Assembly: GCF_023094165.1 (NCBI RefSeq)
Contig: NZ_JALMDK010000001.1
Location: 992,001-1,056,000, forward strand
Direction: 5' to 3'
DNA: 64,000 nt
Origin: Crossiella sp. S99.2
GTDB lineage: Bacteria; Actinomycetota; Actinomycetes; Mycobacteriales; Pseudonocardiaceae
The translations under genes and the position numbers were made by a program. Below, one piece after another: positions 8,469 to 17,479 of this stretch. Every line of letters starts with the position of its first letter. Position 1 is the first letter of the stretch. The notes below the pieces were generated by a model that saw only the letters and a list, made by a program, of their open reading frames with translations, had not been told where the DNA came from and made no database searches.

Positions 8469-8920
8469 CCGAGGTCGAGGAGCTACCGGTCGAAGAGCGA
8501 CGACGACGGCCGCTCCTCGAACGCGTGGCCGTGCTGGCCAACCCGGTCGTGCTGGTGGTGCTCATCCTGGACGCGGTGCTGCTGGCTTGGCTGGAGCTGC
8601 TCTTCCTGCCGCTGCGGGTGTGGGACTTCTGGCCGGATGTGCCGCGTGCCTACAACTGGCCGCTGCCGGTGACCATCCTCATCGCGGCGGTCACCACGCC
8701 CTGGCTGGTGCTGGCCGCGGCCAGGTGCAGCAGCCGGATGATCGTGGTCGCGCTGCCGTTCCTGGCCTGGCTGGGCGCGGTGGTCGTCTTCGGCGTGGCC
8801 GGGCCCGGCGGGGACGTGCTGCTGACCGACGACTGGCGCTCGCTGGTTCTTCTGTCAGTGGGTTCACTGGCCGGAGCGGCCGCCCTAGGCACCCGACTTA
8901 CCCTGCCGCAGCCCCGCTGA
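8465..8920 (+). CDS. Small integral membrane protein (Rv1171-like)
   Basis: A 151-aa protein translated from a GTG overlapping the mshB stop by 4 nt, so it is co-expressed with mshB. The charged N-terminus (EVEELPVEERRRR) is followed by about four hydrophobic segments (VVLVVLILDAVLLAWLELLF, a segment around PLPVTILIAAVTTPW, ALPFLAWLGAVVVFGVAG and a C-terminal one). No catalytic motif is visible. The position next to mshB matches M. tuberculosis Rv1171, also uncharacterised. An upstream in-frame start at 8300 would run through mshB and is rejected. Confidence 0.75.
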   Translation: MTEVEELPVEERRRRPLLERVAVLANPVVLVVLILDAVLLAWLELLFLPLRVWDFWPDVPRAYNWPLPVTILIAAVTTPWLVLAAARCSSRMIVVALPFLAWLGAVVVFGVAGPGGDVLLTDDWRSLVLLSVGSLAGAAALGTRLTLPQPR

Positions 8921-9092
8921 CCTGGGCACTATCACCTCTTTGTTCTTCTGGCGGCAGAAGATAGGCGCACCTAATTTCGCTGTGAGCGAGCCCACCAGGT
9001 GTGATTGTCACCGGCGGGCAAGGAATACTTGCCTGGTGTCGCGCTGAGCCCGACAGCGCGGCTGGAACGGACCAAGGAGCAGGAGACCTGCT

Positions 9093-9413
9093 GTGACCTA
9101 CGTGATCGCCGAGCCCTGCGTCGACGTGCTGGACAAGGCCTGCATCGAGGAATGCCCGGTCGACTGCATCTACGAGGGCGACCGGATGCTCTACATCCAC
9201 CCGGACGAGTGCGTCGACTGCGGCGCCTGCGAGCCGGTGTGCCCGGTGGAGGCCATCTACTACGAAGACGACACCCCGGATCAGTGGAACCAGTACATCA
9301 AGGCCAACGTGGACTTCTTCAGCGAGCTTGGCTCGCCGGGTGGGGCCTCGAAGGTCGGCAAGGTTTCCGCTGACCCGGACTTCATCAAGGCGCTGGAGCC
9401 CAGGGGCGAGTGA
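9093..9413 (+). CDS. fdxC: 7Fe ferredoxin
   Basis: A 106-aa seven-iron ferredoxin (3Fe-4S plus 4Fe-4S) for cytoplasmic electron transfer. The first Cys set lies in EPCVDVLDKACIEECPVD; the second is CVDCGACEPVCPVEAIYY. The C-terminal tail is typical of actinobacterial FdxA/FdxC. The GTG start has AGGAG upstream (9077-9081 region). The stop overlaps the dapC start (GTGA), as in the mycobacterial Rv1177-Rv1178 pair. The 172-nt gap upstream holds a small inverted repeat GGCAAG/CTTGCC (9017-9033) near the promoter. Confidence 0.93.
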   Translation: MTYVIAEPCVDVLDKACIEECPVDCIYEGDRMLYIHPDECVDCGACEPVCPVEAIYYEDDTPDQWNQYIKANVDFFSELGSPGGASKVGKVSADPDFIKALEPRGE

Positions 9414-10516
9414 GCACCTCAGCCACACCGGACCGCTTCACGCTGCCCGACTTCCCGTGGGACTCGCTCTCCGGCCACGCCGCCCAGGCGCGTAAGCACC
9501 AGGGCGGGGTGGTCGACCTGTCCGTCGGCACCCCCGTGGACGAGGTTGACGGGAAGCTCCAGGCCGCGCTGAACTCGGTCGCCGGGATCCCGGGCTATCC
9601 GACCACGCACGGCACCGCGGAACTCCGCGAGGCCGCCGTCGGCGCGATGGCCCGGCGGTTCGGCGTGACCGGCCTTGACCCGGCGGCGGTGCTGCCGACC
9701 ATCGGGTCCAAGGAACTGGTGGCCTGGCTGCCCACCCTGCTCGGGCTGCGGCCCGGCGATGTGGTGGCCCTGCCCGAGCTGGCCTACCCGACCTACGAGG
9801 TCGGCGCGCGGCTGGCCGGGGCCGAGGTGGTCCGGCTGGCTGATGGCCAGGCCCCGCCGCCTGGCACGAAGCTGGTGTGGCTGAACTCCCCGTCCAACCC
9901 CACCGGCCGGGTGCTGCCGGCCGACCGGCTCGCCGAGGCGGTGCGCGCCGCCAGAGCCGTCGGCGCGGTCGTCGCCTCGGACGAGTGCTACCTGTCGCTG
10001 GGCTGGGACGCGCAACCGGTCTCCGCGCTGCACCCGGAGGTCCGCGACGGCAGCCTGGACGGGCTGCTCGCGGTGCACTCGCTGTCCAAGTCCTCCAGCC
10101 TGGCCGGCTACCGCGCCGGGTTCCTCACCGGGGACCCGGTCCTGGTGGCGCGGTTGCTGGAGATCCGCAAGCACGCCGGGATGATGGTGCCCCGGCCGGT
10201 GCAGGCCGCGGTCACCGCGGCGCTGGCCGACGACGAGCACGTGGCGCGCCAGCGGGAGCGGTACCGGGCCCGGCGCGAGGTGCTGCTGCCCGCGCTGAAG
10301 GCGGCCGGGTTCACCGTGGAGCACTCCACCGCCGGTCTGTACCTGTGGTCCACCCGCGGCGAGGACGCCTGGGACACGGTGTCCTGGCTGGCCGAGCGCG
10401 GCATCCTGGTCGCTCCCGGCACCTTCTACGGGCCCGGTGGCGGCAAGCACGTGCGGGTGGCGCTGACCGCCTCGGACGAGCGGGTGGCGGCTGCCGCAGA
10501 GCGCCTACAAGGCTGA
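9410..10516 (+). CDS. dapC: N-succinyldiaminopimelate aminotransferase DapC
   Basis: PLP-dependent class I/II aminotransferase of the succinylase branch of lysine/diaminopimelate synthesis, feeding peptidoglycan. The 368-aa protein shows NSPSNPTGRVL and the PLP-Lys motif HSLSKSSSLAGYRAGF (Lys near residue 226). Translation is coupled to the ferredoxin gene by a GTGA overlap. dapD and dapE lie within 3 kb, which supports DapC over a generic aminotransferase. The 3' end overlaps the convergent CHAD gene by 12 nt. Confidence 0.92.
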   Translation: MSTSATPDRFTLPDFPWDSLSGHAAQARKHQGGVVDLSVGTPVDEVDGKLQAALNSVAGIPGYPTTHGTAELREAAVGAMARRFGVTGLDPAAVLPTIGSKELVAWLPTLLGLRPGDVVALPELAYPTYEVGARLAGAEVVRLADGQAPPPGTKLVWLNSPSNPTGRVLPADRLAEAVRAARAVGAVVASDECYLSLGWDAQPVSALHPEVRDGSLDGLLAVHSLSKSSSLAGYRAGFLTGDPVLVARLLEIRKHAGMMVPRPVQAAVTAALADDEHVARQRERYRARREVLLPALKAAGFTVEHSTAGLYLWSTRGEDAWDTVSWLAERGILVAPGTFYGPGGGKHVRVALTASDERVAAAAERLQG

Positions 10517-11404
10517 GCGGCCGGTCTGTTCGAGGGTGAGCCAGACCGTCCACCAGGCGGCCCGGCGGCTCACCCGGCGGGCCTCTTCCCGTTCGACCAG
10601 CCTGCCGCCCACGAAGGCCAGGTCGAAGTCGATCACCTCGCCGTGCGCGCCCAGCAGTGCCCGCACCCGGTCCTGGGCCACGCAGGCGTCCTGGTGCTCG
10701 CCGAGCACGTCCTGGAAGTCGGTGGTCGCCTTGAGCAGCGGCCGGATCTTCTTGCCCAGCAACGGCAGCGCCAGTTCGGCGGTGTAGCGCAGCCGTTTGC
10801 CGTCGATGCGCAGCGCGTGCAGCACGTCGTCGACCGGTTCCGGTCCGGCCTTGGCCACCGCGCGGGCCAGCCGGTCGAATTCGCCCCGTACCAGCCCGGA
10901 GAGCGCGGTCAGCGTGTCCACCGGTGGTCCGGGCTCGGTGCTGGCCGCCTCGGCCGCCAGCGCGCTCAGCAGCCGCTGGTAGCGCTTGGCGTCCAGGGCC
11001 TGGTGCAGGGCGGCGCGGGCCTGCTCGCGTTCCGCGTGCAGTCCGGCGACCAGGGTGTGCACGGCGGCGCGTTCCTCGTTCGGGAAGTGCTCGGCCTCGG
11101 CGGTGAGCCGTTCGAGGAGCACGTCCAGATCGCGCACCGGTCCGAGCGCCCGGCCCAGCCAGCCGAGTTCGGCCCGCAGCCGGTCGGCGATCTTGCGGTC
11201 CAGGAACGGCCGGGCCGCCTTGAGCATGGCCCGCAGCCGCCGCACCGCGACCCGCATCTGGTGCAGGTCCTCGGCATCGGCCCCGGAACGGGTCCCGGCC
11301 TCGTGCTCTTTCAACGCGGCGAGCCGGGCCTCCAGTGCCGCCCGCACGTGCAGGTGCACCGGATCGCCCGGCCCGAGCTTGGCTTTCCGTGTGATCTTCG
11401 GCAC
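10505..11404 (-). CDS. CHAD domain protein
   Basis: A 299-aa all-alpha protein rich in conserved His, Arg and Lys (DLHQMRVAVRRLRAMLKAARPF and HALRIDGKRLRYTAEL are CHAD signatures). CHAD domains bind polyphosphate granules or associated enzymes; cytoplasmic polyphosphate binding is family knowledge, not shown here. There is no CYTH (ThTPase-like) domain, so this is a CHAD-only form. GTG at 11404 follows TAGCAT (11417-11412) by 7 nt, indicating a leaderless message. It lies 20 nt downstream of dapD on the same strand but has its own promoter-like element. Confidence 0.9.
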   Translation of the reverse strand: MPKITRKAKLGPGDPVHLHVRAALEARLAALKEHEAGTRSGADAEDLHQMRVAVRRLRAMLKAARPFLDRKIADRLRAELGWLGRALGPVRDLDVLLERLTAEAEHFPNEERAAVHTLVAGLHAEREQARAALHQALDAKRYQRLLSALAAEAASTEPGPPVDTLTALSGLVRGEFDRLARAVAKAGPEPVDDVLHALRIDGKRLRYTAELALPLLGKKIRPLLKATTDFQDVLGEHQDACVAQDRVRALLGAHGEVIDFDLAFVGGRLVEREEARRVSRRAAWWTVWLTLEQTGRSAL

Positions 11405-11424
11405 CCAGCCGATGCTAGTGGCCG

Positions 11425-12414
11425 TTAGTCGTTTGCGTGCAAGGCGGAGTTGAGTTCCACCCCGGTGCCCTTGCGCGCCTTGACGATGACCGCTCCGGTC
11501 ACCGAGTCGCGGATGAACAGCAGCCCGGTGGACCCGGACAGCTCGCCCGCCTTGACCGTGGATCCGTCCGGCAGCGCCACCTTGGTGCCCGCGGTGACGT
11601 AGAGCCCGGCCTCCACCACGCAGTCATCGCCGAGGGAGATGCCGATGCCCGCGTTGGCCCCGAGCAGGCAGCGCTTGCCGATGCTGATGGTCTGCTTGCC
11701 GCCGCCGGAGAGGGTGCCCATGATCGAGGCGCCGCCGCCGACGTCGGAGCCGTCGTCCACCACGACCCCGGCGGAGATCCGGCCCTCGACCATGGAGGCG
11801 CCCAGGGTGCCGGCGTTGAAGTTGACGAAGCCCTCGTGCATCACGGTGGTGCCGCTGGCCAGGTGCGCGCCCAGGCGGACCCGGTCCGCGTCGCCGACCC
11901 GGACGCCAGCGGGCAGCACGTAGTCGACCATCCGCGGGAACTTGTCCACGCTGTACACGGTCACCGGGCCGCGCCCGCGCAGCCGCAGCCGGGTCGCCTC
12001 GAAGCCGGGTACCAGGCAGGGGCCGTGGTTGGTCCACACCACGTTGGCCAGCAGCCCGAACATGCCGTCCAGGTTCTGCCCGTGCGGCTGGACCAGCCGG
12101 CTGGAGAGCAGGTGCAGCCGCAGGTAGACGTCGTGCGCGTCCAGGGGCTGGTCGGCCAGCTTGGCGATCGCGGTGCGCACCGCGACCACCTCGACGCCGC
12201 GGGCGGCGTCCGGGCCGAGCAGCGCGGTCACGTCGGGCCCGAGCGCGGTCGCGGCGTCCTCGGCGGAGAGCCGTTCGGTGCCGCCCTGGCCCGGCTCGCC
12301 GAGCGTGGGCTCGGGGAACCAGGTGTCCAGCACGGTGCCGTCAGCGGCGATGGTGGCCAGGCCGACGCCGTACGCGCCGGTGACCTGCGGATCAGTGGTC
12401 TGCTCGGTGCTCAC
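11425..12414 (-). CDS. dapD: Tetrahydrodipicolinate N-succinyltransferase DapD (actinobacterial type)
   Basis: Transfers succinyl from succinyl-CoA to tetrahydrodipicolinate, the step before DapC. The 329-aa protein has the N-terminal domain of the mycobacterial type, then a left-handed beta-helix with hexapeptide repeats ([33 protein letters not shown]). It is probably a trimer. GTG at 12414 follows TACCAT (12426-12421) by 6 nt, so a leaderless mRNA is likely. It is divergent from dapE, the 90-nt gap serving both. Confidence 0.95.
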   Translation of the reverse strand: MSTEQTTDPQVTGAYGVGLATIAADGTVLDTWFPEPTLGEPGQGGTERLSAEDAATALGPDVTALLGPDAARGVEVVAVRTAIAKLADQPLDAHDVYLRLHLLSSRLVQPHGQNLDGMFGLLANVVWTNHGPCLVPGFEATRLRLRGRGPVTVYSVDKFPRMVDYVLPAGVRVGDADRVRLGAHLASGTTVMHEGFVNFNAGTLGASMVEGRISAGVVVDDGSDVGGGASIMGTLSGGGKQTISIGKRCLLGANAGIGISLGDDCVVEAGLYVTAGTKVALPDGSTVKAGELSGSTGLLFIRDSVTGAVIVKARKGTGVELNSALHAND

Positions 12415-12504
12415 CGGAGCATGGTAACCGGTGCACCCGGGTAGCGGTCCTTACCGGGGGTCCGCAACCGGCCGCGGCACCCGGCGCTGGGTAGCCTGCC
12501 GGGC

Positions 12505-13584
12505 GTGACCACGCGCCTTGACCTCGCCGCTGACCCGATCGAGCTGACCGCCGCGCTGGTGGACGTGCCCAGCGTCTCCGGCAACGAGGCCGCCCTGGCC
12601 GATGCCGTGGAGGCCGCGCTGCGCGAACAGGCCCCGCACCTGGAGGTGCTGCGCAACGGCGACACCGTGCTGGCCCGCACCAACCTGGGCCGGTCCTCCC
12701 GGATCATCTTCGCCGGGCACCTGGACACGGTGCCGATCGTGGACAACGTGCCGCACCGCCGCACCGGCTCCGGGGATGACCTGGTGCTGCACGGCTGCGG
12801 CACGGTGGACATGAAGAGCGGCGACGCGGTGATGCTGCACCTGGCCGCCACCGTCACCGAACCCGCCTACGACCTGACCTTCGTCTTCTACGACTGCGAG
12901 GAGATCGAGGCGGTCCGCAACGGCCTCGGCCGGATCGAGCGCGAGCTGCCGGAGTGGCTGGCCGCGGACCTGGCCATCGTGTGCGAGCCCAGCGGCGCGG
13001 TGATCGAGGCGGGCTGCCAGGGCACCATCCGGATCGAGGTGCGCACCAGGGGCAAGCGCGCGCACACCGCGCGGGCCTGGATGGGCAGCAACGCCATCCA
13101 CGCCGCCAGCGAGGTGCTCAACCGGCTCACCGGGTACGAACCGCGGGTGCTGGAGATCGACGGCTGCACCTACCGCGAGGGCCTGCAGGCGGTGAAGGTC
13201 AGCGGCGGGGTCGCGGGCAACGTGGTGCCGGATGACTGCGTGGTCACCGTCAACCACCGCTTCGCCCCGGACCGCACCCCGGAGCAGGCCGAGGCGCACC
13301 TGCGCGAGCTGTTCGCCGGCTTCGAGGTCGAGGTGGTCGACGTGTCCCCCGGCGCGCTGCCCGGCCTGCACGCGCCCGAGGCCAAGCAGCTGCTGGCCGC
13401 CTCCGGCGCCGACCCGGTGGGCAAGCTCGGCTGGACCGACGTGGCCCGCTTCGCCGCCCTCGGCATGCCCGCGGTCAACTTCGGCCCCGGCGACCCGTCC
13501 CTCTCCCACACCCCCGAGGAACACGTCCCCGCAGCCAAGATCACCCACTGCGCCGACGTCCTCCGCCGCTTCGTCACCGGCTGA
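12505..13584 (+). CDS. dapE: Succinyl-diaminopimelate desuccinylase DapE
   Basis: Dinuclear Zn hydrolase (M20 family) releasing LL-diaminopimelate from its N-succinyl form. The 359-aa protein shows FAGHLDTVP (first Zn His/Asp), [10 protein letters not shown] (bridging Asp), YDCEEIE (catalytic Glu pair) and the C-terminal [15 protein letters not shown]n His. A lid/dimerisation domain lies in between. GTG at 12505 lies 7 nt after TAGCCT (12492-12497), a leaderless arrangement. The gene ends at a palindromic repeat block shared with three other loci. Confidence 0.95.
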   Translation: MTTRLDLAADPIELTAALVDVPSVSGNEAALADAVEAALREQAPHLEVLRNGDTVLARTNLGRSSRIIFAGHLDTVPIVDNVPHRRTGSGDDLVLHGCGTVDMKSGDAVMLHLAATVTEPAYDLTFVFYDCEEIEAVRNGLGRIERELPEWLAADLAIVCEPSGAVIEAGCQGTIRIEVRTRGKRAHTARAWMGSNAIHAASEVLNRLTGYEPRVLEIDGCTYREGLQAVKVSGGVAGNVVPDDCVVTVNHRFAPDRTPEQAEAHLRELFAGFEVEVVDVSPGALPGLHAPEAKQLLAASGADPVGKLGWTDVARFAALGMPAVNFGPGDPSLSHTPEEHVPAAKITHCADVLRRFVTG

Positions 13585-13608
13585 CCCACCCGCGTTCGCC
13601 GGACCGCG

Positions 13609-13673
13609 CGTACGACTTGGCCCAACTCGTACGCCCGGTTGGGCCAACTCGGCGTACGAGTTGGCCCAAGTCG
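13609..13673. repeat. Palindromic TTGGsCCAA repeat block, locus A
   Basis: Lies between the convergent 3' ends of dapE and the response regulator gene. TTGGGCCAACTC (13639-13650) and GAGTTGGCCCAA (13658-13669) form a perfect 12-bp stem around loop ggcgtac. A further palindromic unit, tacgaCTTGGCCCAAcTCGTA, lies just upstream (about 13611-13630). The same core recurs at 25700, 35506 and 63241. Confidence 0.85.
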
Positions 13674-13688
13674 GCGGGAGAGTGGTGG

Positions 13689-14351
13689 CTAGGCCGGGCC
13701 GAGGCCGGACTGGAGGGCGAAGACGACCAGCTGGGCGCGGTCGCGGGCCTGCATCTTCAGCATCGCGCGGCTGACGTGCGTGCGGACCGTCTCGCTGCTC
13801 ACCACCAGCTGGGCGGCGATCTCGTCGTTGGACATGCCGGTGGCCACCCAGCCGAGCACCTCGCGTTCCCGCTCGGTCAGGTGCGCCACGCCGGGGTGGC
13901 TCACCCGCGGCGGGCCGCCGGGGCGGGTGAAGCGGGCGATCACGCTGCTGGTCACCGAGGGCGAGAGCAGCGAGCCGCCGGTGGCCACCACCCGGACCGC
14001 GCGCAGCATCTCCTCGGGCTCGGCGTCCTTGAGCACGAACCCGCTGGCCCCGCAGCGCAGTGCCTCGAAGACGTACTCGTCCAGCCCGAAGGTGGTCAGC
14101 ATGACCACCCGGACCTCGTTGAGCGCTGGGTCGGCGGTGATCTCACGCAGCGCGGCCAGCCCGTCCTGCCCTGGCATCCGGATGTCCATCAGCACCACAT
14201 CCGGCTTCAGCTCGCGCACCCTGGCCACGCCACTGATCCCGTCCGCGGCCTCGCCGACCAGCTCGGTGTCCGGCTCGCTGCCCAGCAGGGTGCGCACGCC
14301 GACCCGCACCAGCGCCTGGTCGTCCACGACCACCACCCGGATGACCTTCAC
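13689..14351 (-). CDS. NarL/LuxR-type response regulator
   Basis: A 220-aa two-component regulator. The receiver domain (1-120) has VVVVDDQALVR (acidic pair), phospho-acceptor DVVLMDIRMPG (Asp near 55), MLTTFG and LKDAEP (conserved Lys). The C-terminal LuxR helix-turn-helix begins LTEREREVLGWVATGMSNDEIA. The GTG start overlaps the kinase stop by 4 nt, so the pair is translationally coupled. The divergent ABC exporter genes are the likely target, since an alternating CGCGTA/TACGCG array lies in the shared intergenic region. A longer open frame through this area is a shadow of the kinase. Confidence 0.94.
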   Translation of the reverse strand: MKVIRVVVVDDQALVRVGVRTLLGSEPDTELVGEAADGISGVARVRELKPDVVLMDIRMPGQDGLAALREITADPALNEVRVVMLTTFGLDEYVFEALRCGASGFVLKDAEPEEMLRAVRVVATGGSLLSPSVTSSVIARFTRPGGPPRVSHPGVAHLTEREREVLGWVATGMSNDEIAAQLVVSSETVRTHVSRAMLKMQARDRAQLVVFALQSGLGPA

Positions 14352-15487
14352 ACGCCCTCCCCGTCCAGTGGCAGCCGCGCCGCGACCGCGAAGCCGCCGC
14401 CAGCGCGGGGGCCCGCGGACAGTGTGCCGCCCAGCGCCTCGGCCTGGGCGTGCATGCCGCGGATGCCCGTGCCCGCGCCCGCCGGGACTCCGCCACCCGC
14501 GCCGCCGGTGTCGGTCACCTCGACCAGCAGCGCGTCCGCGGTCCGGGTCAGGCTGATGTGCGCGGTCGCGCCCAGCGCGTGCCGGAGCACGTTGGTCAGC
14601 GCCTCCTGCACGATCCGGTAGGCGGCCGCGTCCACCGGCTGCGGCAGTTCGCCCGCGGCCCCGTCCAGGGTGATCTCCACCCCGCCTGCCAGCACGCGGT
14701 CGATCAGCCGGGGCAGGTCGGCCAGGCCGGGCGCGGGCCGCAGTTCGGCCGCGCCGGGACTGCGCAGCGCCTCCAGCGCGAACCGCAGGTTCTCCAGCGA
14801 TTCCCGGCTGGTCGCGCGCACCGCCTCCATCGCGGCCCGCGCCTCGCCAGGGCTGCGTTCCAGCACGTGCAGCGCCACCCCGGCCTGCATGGCGATCACC
14901 GCCAGCCCGTGCCCGATCGAATCGTGCAGGTCCTGGGCCATCCGCAACCGCTCCTCGGAGACCACCCGGCGGGCCTGCGCCACCCGCACGTCGGCGCGGG
15001 CGGCCCGGCGCATCCGGATCGCGGTGCCCAGTACCAGCGCGGCGGCCAGGATCAGCACCCAGACCAGGGTGACGGTGAACAGCCGGACCAGGTCGCCGAG
15101 GGTGTTCTCCTGCAGGTGCTTGGTGAACATCGCGATGATCAGCACACCGAGGTAGGCCGACACCGCGACCAGCGCGCGTTTGACCGGCCAGCGGATCGAG
15201 ACCAGGCAGACGATCGCGGGCACGGTGAACAGGATCGGCCCCCATGGGTAGCCCAGGGTCAGGTACAGCGTGACCGCGACCCCGTTGGCCGCCAGCGCGG
15301 GCGCGGTCCAGTGCCGGGCGGCCAGCGCGCCGGCGGCCACCACGATCAGCAGGTAGGCCAGGAAGTCCGGCCTGCTCGACTCGGGCTGGAAGAAGGCGGC
15401 GGCCTGGGTGCCGATCAGGCCCGCGGCCAGGAACGGCAGGGCGGGCCACACGTCCCACAGGGTCGGCCGGTCGGCTTCGGTGCTCAC
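14348..15487 (-). CDS. Sensor histidine kinase (HisKA_3 type)
   Basis: A 379-aa membrane kinase. Several hydrophobic segments in residues 12-150 form the sensor. The dimerisation/phosphoacceptor helix is RLRMAQDLHDSIGHGLAVI (His near 194), and a degenerate HATPase region follows (AYRIVQEALTNVLRHA, EVTDTGGAGG, GTGIRGMHAQ). This architecture (DesK/LiaS-like) often senses membrane state and partners with NarL regulators and ABC-2 exporters, as here. GTG at 15487 lies 8 nt after TATCGT (15501-15496). No extracellular domain is obvious. Confidence 0.92.
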   Translation of the reverse strand: MSTEADRPTLWDVWPALPFLAAGLIGTQAAAFFQPESSRPDFLAYLLIVVAAGALAARHWTAPALAANGVAVTLYLTLGYPWGPILFTVPAIVCLVSIRWPVKRALVAVSAYLGVLIIAMFTKHLQENTLGDLVRLFTVTLVWVLILAAALVLGTAIRMRRAARADVRVAQARRVVSEERLRMAQDLHDSIGHGLAVIAMQAGVALHVLERSPGEARAAMEAVRATSRESLENLRFALEALRSPGAAELRPAPGLADLPRLIDRVLAGGVEITLDGAAGELPQPVDAAAYRIVQEALTNVLRHALGATAHISLTRTADALLVEVTDTGGAGGGVPAGAGTGIRGMHAQAEALGGTLSAGPRAGGGFAVAARLPLDGEGV

Positions 15488-15533
15488 GTCAGCAGACGAT
15501 AGGAGCGCGGGCCCGATCCGGCGTCCCCACCGG

Positions 15534-15587
15534 CGCGTACCCGGGCTACGCGATCCCGCGTAGGCGAGCAGCCGCCGTCACGGTGAC
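15534..15587. promoter_or_regulatory. Candidate response-regulator operator array
   Basis: CGCGTA (15534-15539), TACGCG (15547-15552) and CGCGTA (15558 region, within 15557-15563) alternate in orientation, forming the palindrome CTACGCG-atcc-CGCGTAG (15546-15563). GTCAC-G-GTGAC follows at 15577-15587. The block sits between the divergent kinase/regulator and ABC exporter operons. Function as a binding site is inferred. Confidence 0.45.
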
Positions 15588-15622
15588 GACCCGGCAGCAC
15601 CCGTGCGCCCAGGCTTCTCGGC

Positions 15623-16558
15623 ATGACAACGCAGCTGAGCACGGCAACCCTGGCGCCGCCGGAGACACCGGCGGTGCGCACCCGGAAACTGACCAAGCGC
15701 TACGGCGCGCACCTCGCGGTGGACGGGGTCGAGCTGACCGTGCGCCGCGGCGAGGTCTACGGCTTCCTCGGCCCCAACGGCGCGGGCAAGACCACCACCC
15801 TGCGGATGGTGCTCGGCCTGGTCCGGCCCACCTCCGGCTCGGCAACCGTGCTCGGCGAACGCGCGGGCACCCCGGCGGCCAACCGCCTCATCGGCGCGCT
15901 GATCGAGGGGCCGGGTTTCTTCCCCTACCTCAACGGCCGGGACAACCTGCGGGCGCTGGCCCGGCACCGCGGCCTGCCGGATGCCCACGTCGAGGCGGCC
16001 CTGGACAAGGTCGACCTGAGCGGCCGCGGCAAGGACCGGTTCACCTCCTACTCCCTGGGCATGAAGCAGCGGCTCGGCGTGGCCGCGGCCCTGCTCGGCG
16101 ATCCGGAACTGCTGATCCTGGACGAGCCCACCAACGGCCTGGACCCGGCCGGGGTCAGCGATATGCGCGCGCTGATCGCGGAGCTGTCCGCGGCCGGGCA
16201 GACCGTGCTGCTCTCCAGCCACCAGCTCAGCGAGGTGCAGGAGATCTGCGACCGGGTCGGGGTGATCTCCCGCGGCAGGCTGGTCACCGAGTCCACCGTG
16301 GGCGAGCTGCGCGGCTCCGGGCGGCTGCTGGTGCGGGCCGATCCGCTCGATGTCGCGCTGGCCGTGGGCATGCGGGTGGCCGGTGAGCACAACGTGTCCA
16401 TTGTGGACGGTGCGCTGCAACTGCGGGTGGATCCACAACGCGCGGCCGAGATCAACCGCGCGCTGGTGACCGCGCGGGTGGACGTGCACGAGATCCGGCC
16501 GTCCGAACGCTCGCTCGAAGAGGTCTTCTTCGAGATGACCAAGGAGGACAACCGATGA
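15623..16558 (+). CDS. ABC exporter ATP-binding subunit
   Basis: A 311-aa ATPase of the drug/bacitracin-export type. Walker A is GPNGAGKTT, the Q-loop region is around LIEGPGFFPYL, the signature is YSLGMKQRLG, Walker B is LLILDEPTNGLDP and the switch His is in LSSHQLSEV. A C-terminal extension of about 90 aa is typical of ABC-2 exporters. It overlaps the permease gene by 4 nt (ATGA). It is divergent from the two-component pair and so probably induced by it. The substrate is unknown; lipids, lantibiotics or drugs are the usual options. Confidence 0.93.
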   Translation: MTTQLSTATLAPPETPAVRTRKLTKRYGAHLAVDGVELTVRRGEVYGFLGPNGAGKTTTLRMVLGLVRPTSGSATVLGERAGTPAANRLIGALIEGPGFFPYLNGRDNLRALARHRGLPDAHVEAALDKVDLSGRGKDRFTSYSLGMKQRLGVAAALLGDPELLILDEPTNGLDPAGVSDMRALIAELSAAGQTVLLSSHQLSEVQEICDRVGVISRGRLVTESTVGELRGSGRLLVRADPLDVALAVGMRVAGEHNVSIVDGALQLRVDPQRAAEINRALVTARVDVHEIRPSERSLEEVFFEMTKEDNR

Positions 16559-17403
16559 ACGCCATGGTGGCGACCAGCCGGGCGGAACTGTTCCGGCTGC
16601 GCAAGTGGCCCGCGGTCTGGGTGATTGGCGGCGCCTGGCTGGTGCTCAACATCATCTTCGTCTACGTGTTCAACTATCTGTCCTATGTGGACGGTTCCGG
16701 TTTCGCCGCTGGCACGCCCAAGGAGTTGCTGCTGGAGCGGTTGCTGCCGGCCGGGGTGCCGGTCGGGCTGGCCCAGGGCACGCCGATGTTCGGCGGCGCG
16801 ATCATGCTGACCCTGGGCGCGCTCGCCGCGGGCAGCGGATTCGGTTGGGGCACCTGGAAAACCGCGTTCACCCAGGGCCGTGGCCGGCTGAGCGTGCTCG
16901 CGGGCATGGTGGCCGGACTGGCCCTGGTGGTGCTGACCGTGGTGCTGACGACGCTGGTGGTGGACCTGGGCATCTCCACCGCGGTCGCGCTGGCCGAGGG
17001 CCAGGAGCTGGTGTACCCGGGTATCGGCCAGGTGCTGCGCGCGGTCGCCGGGGCGCTGCTGGTGCTGGGCATGTGGACCTCGGCCGGGGTCGCCCTCGGC
17101 ACGCTGTCCCGCAGCCCGGCGCTGGCCGTCGGCCTGGGCGTGGTGTGGGTGCTCGCGGTGGAGAACCTGCTGCGCGGGGTGGCCGGGGCGCTGGACTGGC
17201 TGGCGCCGGTCACCGATGTGCTGCCGGGTTCGGTGGCAGGCTCGCTGGTGGCCGCGCTCGGCGCGACCCCGGTGTCCCAGGGCGGCGCGCCCGGCGTGGT
17301 GGACACCCTCACCGCCTGGCCCGCGGTGGGTCTGGCCTGCGCGTACACCCTGGCCTTCGCCGCGCTGACGGTGTGGCTGGTGCGCCGCAGGGATGTCGGC
17401 TGA
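16555..17403 (+). CDS. ABC-2 type exporter permease
   Basis: A 282-aa inner-membrane subunit with about six hydrophobic segments (for example VWVIGGAWLVLNIIFVYVF, a segment near ALVVLTVVLTTLVVDLGI and a C-terminal AYTLAFAALTVWLVRRRDV). The N-terminus MVATSRAELFRLRKWPAVW is an amphipathic cytoplasmic helix typical of the family. It is coupled to the ATPase by ATGA and followed by a hairpin at 17415. It would form a 2+2 complex with the ATPase. Confidence 0.88.
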   Translation: MNAMVATSRAELFRLRKWPAVWVIGGAWLVLNIIFVYVFNYLSYVDGSGFAAGTPKELLLERLLPAGVPVGLAQGTPMFGGAIMLTLGALAAGSGFGWGTWKTAFTQGRGRLSVLAGMVAGLALVVLTVVLTTLVVDLGISTAVALAEGQELVYPGIGQVLRAVAGALLVLGMWTSAGVALGTLSRSPALAVGLGVVWVLAVENLLRGVAGALDWLAPVTDVLPGSVAGSLVAALGATPVSQGGAPGVVDTLTAWPAVGLACAYTLAFAALTVWLVRRRDVG

Positions 17404-17414
17404 ACCCGCAGGAG

Positions 17415-17447
17415 ACCGGCCCCGGGGCGAGGACGCCCGGGGCCGGT
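17415..17447 (+). terminator. Terminator-like hairpin after the ABC exporter operon
   Basis: Arms ACCGGCCCCGGG (17415-17426) and CCCGGGGCCGGT (17436-17447) form a perfect 12-bp GC stem with a 9-nt loop, 12 nt after the permease stop. No T-run follows. Confidence 0.65.
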
Positions 17448-17479
17448 CCGCGTTCTCCGGTCTCACTAGGCTGTGTGCT

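Noticed and set aside
8955..8985. Possible iron box near the ferredoxin promoter (AGGcgcACCTAA)
   Set aside because: Only a partial match without the central symmetry; much weaker than the 1565-1583 box.
13609..13673. Repeat block considered as a CRISPR array
   Set aside because: Units are palindromic, alternate in orientation and have no unique equal-length spacers; no cas genes are in the window.
13689..15458. Single 589-codon minus-strand frame
   Set aside because: It joins a shadow of the kinase with the true response regulator; the two real genes are in different frames and overlap by 4 nt.
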